Shown in pieces: positions 34,165 to 41,447 of a DNA stretch of 41,447 nucleotides (positions within the stretch are counted from its first letter, which is position 1; the number at the start of each line of letters is the position of its first letter). Source of the DNA: CAYZXU01 sp964482535. GTDB taxonomy: Bacteria; Desulfobacterota; Desulfobacteria; Desulfobacterales; BuS5. The notes beneath the pieces are model-generated. The model did not search any database, was not told the DNA's origin, and was given only the letters and a program-made list of their open reading frames with translations. The stretch lies in contig CAYZXU010000007.1 of the NCBI GenBank assembly GCA_964482535.1, positions 1 through 41,447 on the forward strand. Reading direction: 5' to 3'. A program made the translations under genes and the position numbers.

Positions 34165-36258
34165 ATGCCTGAAAAGGATTGTATCAGCATAGAAGAAATT
34201 TTGGAAAAGTCTGAAGTTCAATCGGTTACAAGCAATATCAACAGGGAATTGATTGAAAGAAGATCGTATATGCCGCCCAAATGCGATGCATTTCTGAAAC
34301 CTTACTCCAGATTGATTAACAGCGACAAGTTTAACTTTATTATTGACACGGAAGCAAAAGAAAAACTTCCCGATCTTATCAATAATAAAGTGCAGTTTGT
34401 TGAAGGAGCTGATTTTTTAGAAAAATCTTTGGAAAATAAATACAGAAAAAAACGGAATATCGGCATTGTTTTTTCAGGCGGGCCTGCGCCGGGCGGTCAC
34501 AACGTGATTGCAGGGCTTTATGACGCAGCAATCAGGGCTAATCCGGAAAATAAAATATTCGGTTTTCTCCTCGGACCCGACGGCATAATAGAAAACGAGG
34601 CGATTGAAATTAACAAAAGCCTTGTTGATTCCCATAGAAATATGGGCGGCTTTTCAATGATAAAGACAGGCAGGACGAAAATAGATACAGCGGAAAAGAT
34701 GTCTCTTTCAAAGGAGACATGCAAAAAACTTGATCTTGATGCGCTTGTTATAGTCGGAGGTGATGATTCAAATACCAACGCTGCCTTTCTTGCCCAGGAG
34801 ATGTATAATGACGGTGTTCAGGTTATAGGTGTGCCGAAAACAATTGACGGAGATATACAGGTAAGGGATAAAGACGGAAAGACGCTTTGCGCCATGTCAT
34901 TCGGTTTTCATACAGCGGCCAGGTCTTTTGCAAATGAGATCAGCAATCTGTGTACAGATAGCAGCTCGGATGTCAAATACTGGCATATCTGCAAGGTCAT
35001 GGGAAGGGTTGCAAGCCATCTCGCCCTGGAAGTGGCATTGCAGACCCATGCAAACATAACGCTTATAGGCGAGGATCTTGCCGGTTATGTTGATTACAGC
35101 AGGCTGGAAAAAGCGAAAAAAGAAAGCACAACAGACTTTACCGCATACGGCATGACATTGAGACATCTATCACGTATTATAAGCAACGGTATTGTAAGAA
35201 GAGCTGCAGTCGGCAAAAACTACGGTGTGATGGTGATACCCGAGGGCGTTTTGGAATTTATTAATGAAATTCAAATGTTTATTACAAAACTCAATATAAT
35301 CATTGCAGACTATAACAATGCCCATGATTCTGATTTCCACACAGCATTCCCGTTACTTGAAGATAAGCTTGAATATCTGCGCAGACTTGCCAGAAATTCA
35401 CGTGAAGGGACGCCCTTATCAATATGGAATACAAGGGATGACGATTTTTTTAATGATATTCCTGTTTTTTTCCAGGAAGGCCTTTTAATGGAAAGAGACA
35501 GTCATGGTAATTTCCCGTTTTCCCAGGTGGAAACCGACAAGGTAATAATGGGGCTTGTTAAGGACTATCTCCATATTTTAAAGGAAAAAGGAATCTATAA
35601 AACAGGTATAGAAAGCTCATATTATAAAAAAACTTTAAAAAAAGACGGGATTGATCCGGATATTTTCGGCCCTGTTTTATTCAGAAACTATAATGGTGAG
35701 CATCTTCTCGTAAAAAAAACAATTATATCATTAAAAACCCTTAAACAGGCCATGGTGCAGGGAGGGGCTGTACAGGAAGATGAAGATATTCCAAAGTCCG
35801 TTGAAAAAATTTTTAAAAAGTCTATTCCGGATTTTAAAATTCAGTCGCATTTTTACGGATATGACGGCAGGGGGAATGAGCCCACATGGTTTGACTGCAC
35901 CTATACCTATAACCTTGGTTTTACAGTTTTCAGCCTGATTACAAATGGCGCCACAGGTCAGATGGCGGCCATAAAGAATCTGGAAAAAAATTTTTCACTT
36001 TGGGAGCCCATAGGCATACCCATAGCGCCTTTGATGCGTCTTGAAGAAAGAAAAGGAAAGCTTGCGCTTGTGCTTGAAAAAAGCATTGTAGACGTTGATT
36101 CCATATCTTTTAGAGTTGTTAAAAGCTTCAGGGAAAAGTGGCTTTCCGCATTTCCTGGAAAGGATAATTTTAGAAAACCAGGACCTATAAGATTTACAGG
36201 AAAAAGCGAGGAAGACAGACCTATTACGCTTATTTTGAATGCTGTTGAGAGTTCTTGA
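34165..36258 (+). CDS. pfp: PPi-dependent 6-phosphofructokinase (long form)
   Basis: Reversible fructose-6-phosphate phosphotransferase using pyrophosphate, working in both glycolysis and gluconeogenesis. The 697-residue protein has G-G-P-A-P-G-G-H-N-V near residue 110, G-G-D-D-S at 198-202, P-K-T-I-D-G-D at 224-230 and G-R-V-A-S-H-L near 280. The Asp in the D-D-S position in place of the ATP-type Gly marks pyrophosphate use. The length matches the long PFP clade found in plants and spirochaetes. GGGGGAT precedes ATG 34165. Common in anaerobes that save ATP; no other glycolytic gene adjoins it. Confidence 0.92.
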   Translation: MPEKDCISIEEILEKSEVQSVTSNINRELIERRSYMPPKCDAFLKPYSRLINSDKFNFIIDTEAKEKLPDLINNKVQFVEGADFLEKSLENKYRKKRNIGIVFSGGPAPGGHNVIAGLYDAAIRANPENKIFGFLLGPDGIIENEAIEINKSLVDSHRNMGGFSMIKTGRTKIDTAEKMSLSKETCKKLDLDALVIVGGDDSNTNAAFLAQEMYNDGVQVIGVPKTIDGDIQVRDKDGKTLCAMSFGFHTAARSFANEISNLCTDSSSDVKYWHICKVMGRVASHLALEVALQTHANITLIGEDLAGYVDYSRLEKAKKESTTDFTAYGMTLRHLSRIISNGIVRRAAVGKNYGVMVIPEGVLEFINEIQMFITKLNIIIADYNNAHDSDFHTAFPLLEDKLEYLRRLARNSREGTPLSIWNTRDDDFFNDIPVFFQEGLLMERDSHGNFPFSQVETDKVIMGLVKDYLHILKEKGIYKTGIESSYYKKTLKKDGIDPDIFGPVLFRNYNGEHLLVKKTIISLKTLKQAMVQGGAVQEDEDIPKSVEKIFKKSIPDFKIQSHFYGYDGRGNEPTWFDCTYTYNLGFTVFSLITNGATGQMAAIKNLEKNFSLWEPIGIPIAPLMRLEERKGKLALVLEKSIVDVDSISFRVVKSFREKWLSAFPGKDNFRKPGPIRFTGKSEEDRPITLILNAVESS

Positions 36259-36433
36259 CCATCGCTGATGAAAACAGAGCTTTGAGTCCGGAGTATTGTT
36301 GTTGACATTTTTATTGAAATAAAAGAATATATTAATAATGATTAAATTTTATTAACCTAAAGTGGGTTTTTTGCAAAGGTCCCATTATATGTATTTTCGT
36401 TTTTAGGAATAAAAGCACGGAGGATAAAGAAAT

Positions 36434-37753
36434 ATGGCTGAAGAAGCAATCAAGCTTGGAGGAGCTAAGAAGAGTGTTTTTATGGACAAGGTAAAGGCGC
36501 TTCTGCCTGAAGGGGGAAACCTTAACCTTTGTCTGACATGCGGGGCATGTTCATCAGGATGTCCGGCAACCGGTCTTGCGCATATGGATCCGAGAAAATT
36601 TTTGCGTATGGCGGCTCTCGGAATGGATGATGAAATAATAAAATCCGATTGGCCCTGGATGTGTACCATGTGTCAGAGATGTGTCTACGTCTGCCCCATG
36701 AAGATAGACATCCCTCAGCTTGTTTATAATGCAAGAATTTTACGACCCAGAGAAGAACGGCCAAAAGGAATTCTCGGTTCCTGTGATATGGCCCTGGCAA
36801 ATGATTCCTGTAGCGCAATGGGGGCGCCTCCTGATGATTTTACATTTGTAGTTGAAGATGTACTTGAAGAATATCAGGAAGCACAGCCTGAATTTGCCGA
36901 CATGGAAGCACCCATTGATAAAGAAGGGGCAGAGTTTTTTTTAAATCAGAATTCCAGAGAGCCTGTAACAGAACCTGACGAAATGGTACCGCTCTGGAAA
37001 ATCTTGCACCTTGCCGGAGTAAGCTGGACATACGGCAGCCGGGGATGGGGCGGAGAAAATTATTGTATGTTTCTCGCAGACAATGATGCCTGGAAACATA
37101 TAGTTGAACTTCAGACAGAACAAACCCATAAACTGGGTTGCAAGACTTATTTAAACACTGAATGAGGTCATGTAACATTCTCAGTCCGGGCCGGACTGAA
37201 AAAATTTAATATTGAGCATAAGTTTGAAGTAAAAAATATTTATGAATATTATGCAAAGTGGATCAGGGAGGGTAAACTTAAGGTTAATTCCGACTGGAAT
37301 AAGGATTTGAAGATAAAGTTTACTGTTCAGGATCCATGCCAGATTGTTCGCAAGAGCTATGGAGATGCAATAGCTGAAGATCTGCGTTTTGTTGTAAGGT
37401 CGGTAGTCGGGGAAGAAAACTTTGTGGATATGACTCCAAACAGGTCAAATAATTTCTGCTGCGGCGGCGGCGGCGGTTTTCTCCAGTCAGGCTTTAAAGA
37501 CGAGCGTCTGGAATATGGCAGGATTAAAGATCAGCAGATTAAGGCAACAGGAGCCGATTATTGTATAGCCGGCTGTCATAACTGCCATGCACAGATTCAC
37601 GAATTAAGTGAGCATTATGGAGGCAACTACCCTGTTGTTCATCTGTGGACTTTGATTTGCCTTTCCCTTGGGATACTTGGTCCAAACGAACGTGAGTATC
37701 TCGGTGATGATTTAAAAGAGGTGAATGTATTTCATCCTGAATCAGCAATGTAA
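36434..37753 (+). CDS. Hdr-like Fe-S/CCG-domain protein with in-frame UGA (selenocysteine)
   Basis: A single 439-residue reading frame runs through TGA 37163-37165 (Sec244). It has two 4Fe-4S motifs (C33, C36, C39, C43 and C77, C80, C83, C87) and a C-terminal CCG domain with C302, C342-C343 and C377/C381-x-x-C384. The first CCG domain is degenerate: it lacks the C-C pair (G-G-E-N-Y-C in its place), and the conserved T-E-C-G-H position reads T-E-U-G-H. This is the layout of HdrD/DsrK/GlpC-like Fe-S oxidoreductases, which pass electrons to thiols, quinones or other carriers. GGAGG precedes the ATG. A hairpin follows the UGA. The UGA split would otherwise produce two separate genes, the second without a ribosome binding site. 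Electron partner unknown. Confidence 0.85.
37181..37199 (+). promoter_or_regulatory. Candidate SECIS hairpin of the Hdr-like gene
   Basis: TCAGTCC (37181-37187) and GGACTGA (37193-37199) pair perfectly around GGGCC, with the stem able to close further by G-C pairs. The loop G lies 22 bases after the UGA at 37163-37165, inside the 16-37 base range expected for bacterial SECIS elements, and the loop begins with G as required for SelB. Confidence 0.75.
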
Positions 37754-37810
37754 AAAAAAATAAATAGCACCGAAAGAAAAATCAACTGTTTTTGTTCGAA
37801 CACTAAATAA

Positions 37811-37848
37811 AAAAACCCCTGAGGATTTTAAATTCCTCAGGGGTTTTT
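37811..37848. terminator. Bidirectional terminator between the two selenoprotein genes
   Basis: AAAAACCCCTGAGGA (37811-37825) pairs perfectly with the segment 37834-37848, leaving an 8-base loop. A-run on one side and T-run on the other allow it to end transcription from both the Hdr-like gene (plus) and formate dehydrogenase (minus). Confidence 0.85.
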
Positions 37849-37878
37849 ATTTTAGCTGGTTTTTGTGAAAACCGGTTG

Positions 37879-40635
37879 TTATCCGGCAGATAGTCTTACA
37901 GCACAAACCTTGTATTCCGGTATTCCGGAAACAGGGTCAAGGGCAGCGTTTGTAAGCCTGTTTGCTGCGGCTTCCGCAAAGTGGAAGGGTATAAATATTG
38001 TCCCTTCAACAGCCTTTGCTGAAATTTTTAATTTTGCTTCTATACTTCCTCTTCTTGAAGTAACTTTTATTATTGATCCATCCTCAAGATTATACTTTTT
38101 TGCATCACCTGCTGCAATCTCCACAAAACTACCCGGAGCGCAATCATTTAACCCATCTGTTTTTCTGGTCATTGTTCCTGTATGGTACTGGTAAATTACA
38201 CGACCTGTTGTGAGATAGACCGGATATTCATCATCTGTATGTTCAGCAGGCGGTATATAGTCTATGCTGTGGAACAGCCCTTTTCCCCTGGTAAATTGTT
38301 TGCCATGAAGGATAGGCGTCCCTGGATGCTCTTTGTCTGGGCATGGCCAGTGTATGCCAACCTTGTCAATCCGGTCATAATCTATTCCTGCATATGACGG
38401 CGTAACTTTTGCAATCTCTTCCATTATTGCACGGCTGCTGTCGTAAGACATATTAAGCCCCATTCGAGTTCCTATTTCACAGGTAATTTTCCAGTCATCC
38501 CATGCCTGACCTGGCGGTTCAACTGCCTTTCTTATTCTTTGCACTCTTCTTTCAGTATTGGAAAATGTTCCTTCCTTTTCTGCAAAACAGGCTGAAGGTA
38601 ATACAACATCGGCTGTTTTAGCCGTTTCTGTGAGAAAAATATCCTGAACCACAAGAAAATCGAGATTTTTAAAGCTTTTTTCAGCATGATTAAGGTCAGG
38701 GTCGGAAACAAGGGGGTTCTCTCCGATTATATATAGCGCTTTAAATTTCCCCTCATAGGCAAGGGGAACCATTTTGGTAACCGTAAGACCAGGTTTGTCG
38801 GAAAGACCTGTAACTCCCCATGCATCTTCCATGCGTTTTCTTGCACCAGGGTCTGTAACCGGCTGGTATCCGGAAAAAACATTTGGAAGACCGCCCATAT
38901 CACAGGCGCCCTGCACATTGTTCTGACCTCTGAGGGGATTTACCCCTCCTCCGGGGATTCCCATGTTACCGCAAAGCATGGCAAGATTTGCAAGGGATTT
39001 TACATTATCAGTACCGGTTGTGTGCTGGGTAATGCCCATGCAGTAAAGGATACTTCCTGCATTTGCGCCTGCGTACATTCTTGCTGCATCGATTATACTT
39101 TCGGCTGGAATGCCTGTGATCTCTTCAACATATTCAGGCGTAAATTTTTCCGCCATCTTTTTTAGTTCTTCAAAACCTTCTGTGCGGTTTTCAACAAAAG
39201 TTTTATCAAAAATTTTCTCTTTAATAATAACGTGCATGAGACCGTTTATCCACGCAACATCAGCGCCAAGATTCGGTCTGAGCCAGGAATCTGCAAATTC
39301 TGTCAGTTTTATACGCCTTGGATCTATAACTATAAGCTTTGCATTATTAAACTTTACGGCTCTTTTAACAAAAGCAGATAAAACAGGATGATTTTCCGTT
39401 GTATTGGAACCAGTTACAAGGATAACATCCGACGTCTCAATATCGCCTATGGTATTTGTCATTGCTCCGCTTCCAAAAGCTGCGGCCAGACCGGCCACTG
39501 TGGAAGAATGTCAGAGCCGGGCGCAATGGTCGATATTATTGGTTTTAAGCACAGCCCTGGCAAATTTATTTGCCACATAATTTTCTTCGTTGGAAACCCT
39601 GGCTGATGTGAGAACACCGATGGTGTCGGCTCCAAATTCATTTTTTATTCCGCTTAATTTTTTAGCCACAAGATCAAGAGCCTCTTCCCATGTGGCGTCC
39701 CTGAATTCACCATTTTCCTTAATCAGGGGAGTGGTTAAACGCTCAGGAGAATTAACGAAATTGAAACCGAATCTGCCCTTTACGCAAAGACTCCCATAAT
39801 TGGGCGCTGCTCCTTCAACACCGGTAACCTTGACAACCTTGTTCTCTTTAACATGAAGATAGATCTGGCATCCAACTCCACAATAGCTGCATGTGGTTCG
39901 TATTTTTTTTGTTTCCCAGTGTCTGATGTGATAGCGAACATCTTTTTCAACGAGAGCGCCGACAGGGCATGCCTGCACGCATTCTCCGCAGAAAACACAT
40001 TCCGATTCCTTTAAGGCTTTGTCATCATCCGTTATTATTTTGTTCGCATCAGTATTAAATTTAATTGCGTTATTTACCTGAACTTCATTACAGGCCAGAA
40101 CACATCTTCCGCACATAATACATCGTGAAAAATCCCGGACTATAAATGGGTTGACATCCTCAATCGGTAAGGTGGACTTAGTGCCTGGCAAGCCCTCTGC
40201 CGTTACCTGGTATCTGTATGCAAGATCCTGCAGTCTGCAGTCGCCCCAAACAGGGCAAAGGCTGTCGCATTTATCATCTTTTTGTACATTTACCTGGAAC
40301 TGGCTCCAGTCCTGATCATCATACCCCCTTGCTGCACAGTTATGATTGCCGGAAGAGAGCAGCCCCTGAATATTTTTTTTTCTTGATTCAATTACCTTTG
40401 GCGACTCAGTTAGAATTTTCATATTATTTGAGGCAATGGTTGAACAGGCGTAAACGAGCTCCCCTGACTTCATCTCCACAACACACATTCCGCAGTTACC
40501 TGATGAATGAGCACGCTTCAGATAGCAAAGAGTCGGGATATCAATATCATTGCGCTGCGCCACTTCAAGAATTGTTTCACCTGATTCAAATGGAAACTTA
40601 TTCCCGTTTATGGTGATATTATCTTGTGAATTCAT
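37879..40635 (-). CDS. fdhA: Formate dehydrogenase alpha subunit, selenocysteine form
   Basis: Molybdenum or tungsten enzyme oxidising formate to CO2 (or the reverse). The frame of 918 residues crosses TGA 39513-39511 (Sec375) in C-A-R-L-U-H-S-S-T-V, the FdhF active-site motif. Domains: N-terminal NuoG-like 2Fe-2S domain (C-G-M-C and relatives), ferredoxin-type 4Fe-4S motifs (C-I-M-C-G-R-C, C-V-F-C-G-E-C), C-S-Y-C-G-V-G-C cluster, molybdopterin domains and a C-terminal dinucleotide domain with T-G-R-V-I-Y-Q-Y-H. This matches the NAD-dependent FdhA type, yet no NuoE/NuoF-like partner genes are visible. ATG 40635 follows AAGGAG by 13-14 bases; an upstream in-frame ATG at 40728 lacks one. Electrons must go to a partner elsewhere. 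Confidence 0.94.
39470..39506 (-). promoter_or_regulatory. SECIS element of formate dehydrogenase
   Basis: After the UGA (39513-39511) the transcript folds with a lower stem CTTCCA (39506-39501) to TGGAAG (39475-39470) and an upper stem GTGGCC (39498-39493) to GGCCGC (39487-39482) around the loop GGTCT. The loop closely resembles the AGGUCU loop of E. coli fdhF and stands 18 bases past the UGA. Confidence 0.85.
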
Positions 40636-40701
40636 GATATTCTTTTTTCTCCTTGTGGCTATTGAATAATTTTGTGTATATTTTTTTATTAATTTATTAC
40701 T

Positions 40702-40728
40702 ATTATAGAAAAAGCGGTGTTTTGTCAA
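40702..40728 (-). promoter_or_regulatory. Candidate promoter of formate dehydrogenase
   Basis: On the minus strand TTGACA (40728-40723) is followed after 15 bases by TATAAT (40707-40702), or after 17 by TAATAG. It would give a 5' leader of about 60 bases before ATG 40635. Consensus match only. Confidence 0.5.
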
Positions 40729-40845
40729 TCCGGTATCGGTAAATTTGTTTTAAGTAAAAATCATAATTCTAATAGCGGCAGCATTACCGGAAAAAAGTCA
40801 AAAATTGTTGGATATGCCGCAATTATTTTTTAGGGAGATTATAAT

Positions 40846-41442
40846 ATGGAAAAAAATAATAAAATTTTCACCAAGCGGCATGGGGGGTTATTGGTAAAAC
40901 TGGCAAGAAAAACATTGATGGATAAATTTAACAATAAATTGCCCGATAAAGAGTTGATTGAACTTGAAACAGCGCTAAAAGACCCTGTTTTCAAGCAGCC
41001 CCGCGGCACTTTTGTAACTCTTACAATAGACGGACAGCTAAGGGGATGTATAGGAACATTAAATCCATCCGAGTCTGCTTTGGAAGGCGTCAGGCGAAAC
41101 GCAATAAATGCGGCTTTTAATGATTTTCGTTTTAATCAGCTCAGCCCCTATGAGCTTGACAGGGTTAACATAGAAGTAAGTATACTTACTGAACCGGAAC
41201 CTCTCATATACAAGGACAAAGACGATTTAATCTCCAGGCTTCGCGTAAATATTGATGGCGTTATAATTAAAAAAGGGTCAGCATCTGCTACTTTCCTGCC
41301 GCAGGTATGGAAACAGCTTTCAAATCCTGAAGATTTTCTGTCCCATCTTTGTTCCAAAGCAGGCCTTGAGTCTGATATCTGGAAAAAAGATAAACTTGAA
41401 GTTATGACTTATCAGGTTCAATACTTTGAAGAAGAAAAGTGA
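40846..41442 (+). CDS. AMMECR1-domain protein (AmmeMemoRadiSam protein A type)
   Basis: The 198-residue protein is a complete AMMECR1 domain with F-V-T-L-T-I-D-G-Q-L-R-G-C-I-G near residue 65 (the L-R-G-C-I-G signature) and a C-terminal K-L-E-V-M-T-Y-Q-V-Q-Y-F. In bacteria this domain occurs in the AmmeMemoRadiSam three-part set with a Memo-like protein and a radical SAM protein; neither is in the window, although the gene lies close to its end, so they may follow. AGGGAG precedes ATG 40846. Function is unknown. It is divergent from formate dehydrogenase. Confidence 0.93.
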   Translation: MEKNNKIFTKRHGGLLVKLARKTLMDKFNNKLPDKELIELETALKDPVFKQPRGTFVTLTIDGQLRGCIGTLNPSESALEGVRRNAINAAFNDFRFNQLSPYELDRVNIEVSILTEPEPLIYKDKDDLISRLRVNIDGVIIKKGSASATFLPQVWKQLSNPEDFLSHLCSKAGLESDIWKKDKLEVMTYQVQYFEEEK

Positions 41443-41447
41443 ACGGG

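Noticed and set aside
36360..36376. Possible sigma-54 promoter (TGGG...TTGC) before the Hdr-like gene.
   Set aside because: The GG-to-GC spacing is about three bases too short.
37163..37307. Reading the Hdr-like locus as two separate genes, the second starting at TTG 37307.
   Set aside because: The frame is open and protein-like between 37166 and 37307, no ribosome binding site precedes 37307, and each half lacks part of a known protein.
39498..39513. Reading formate dehydrogenase as two genes split at 39511.
   Set aside because: The C-A-R-L-U-H motif and SECIS hairpin show that UGA encodes selenocysteine.

Overview
The window is an AT-rich bacterial chromosome segment that looks like a strictly anaerobic member of the Desulfobacterota (a Desulfobacteraceae-like sulfate reducer or syntroph). 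This is an inference from gene content: a selenocysteine formate dehydrogenase, a heterodisulfide-reductase-like Fe-S protein that also appears to contain selenocysteine, a PPi-dependent phosphofructokinase, a CoA-disulfide-reductase/rhodanese fusion, a beta-oxidation operon and dense c-di-GMP and two-component signalling. No rRNA, tRNA or CRISPR array was found.

Layout. (1) 1-4368: 3' part of a type I-B-like CRISPR-Cas effector operon (cas7 fragment, cas5, cas3, a small unknown gene, cas4) with no cas1, cas2 or array inside the window. (2) 4374-4436 and 7345-7497: fragments of REP-associated (IS200/Y1-like) transposase genes carrying a shared hairpin repeat; between them lie lepA (minus) and a REC-GGDEF diguanylate cyclase. 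(3) 7659-11816: acyl-CoA dehydrogenase, thiolase, short-chain dehydrogenase and 3-hydroxyacyl-CoA dehydrogenase, closed by a terminator. (4) 11941-20664: signalling island: a potassium channel fused to an RCK and a receiver domain, then on the minus strand a large hybrid histidine kinase, cheR, a frameshifted cheB and a multidomain diguanylate cyclase. (5) 21107-25390: HAD protein, RNase D, thrS, a small Cys-rich protein and a VanZ-like protein. (6) 25433-34032: CoA-disulfide-reductase/rhodanese, a KAS III-like synthase, a PiT phosphate transporter with its DUF47 partner, a zinc-ribbon membrane protein, a PpiD-like foldase and an acyl-CoA synthetase. (7) 34165-41442: PPi-phosphofructokinase, the Hdr-like selenoprotein, the selenocysteine formate dehydrogenase and an AMMECR1 protein.

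The most notable observations are two neighbouring convergent genes that each need UGA to be read as selenocysteine. Both are split in two by a naive stop-codon reading, and both have a suitable hairpin just after the UGA. In formate dehydrogenase this is the known CxxxU active site. In the Hdr-like protein the Sec sits where the first CCG cysteine domain normally has a cysteine, which is less familiar. Other points worth a second look are the K+ channel-receiver fusion, a diguanylate cyclase whose second receiver has Glu in place of the phosphorylated Asp, the one-base frameshift in cheB with the downstream ATGA coupling preserved, and the small unknown genes inside the cas operon.
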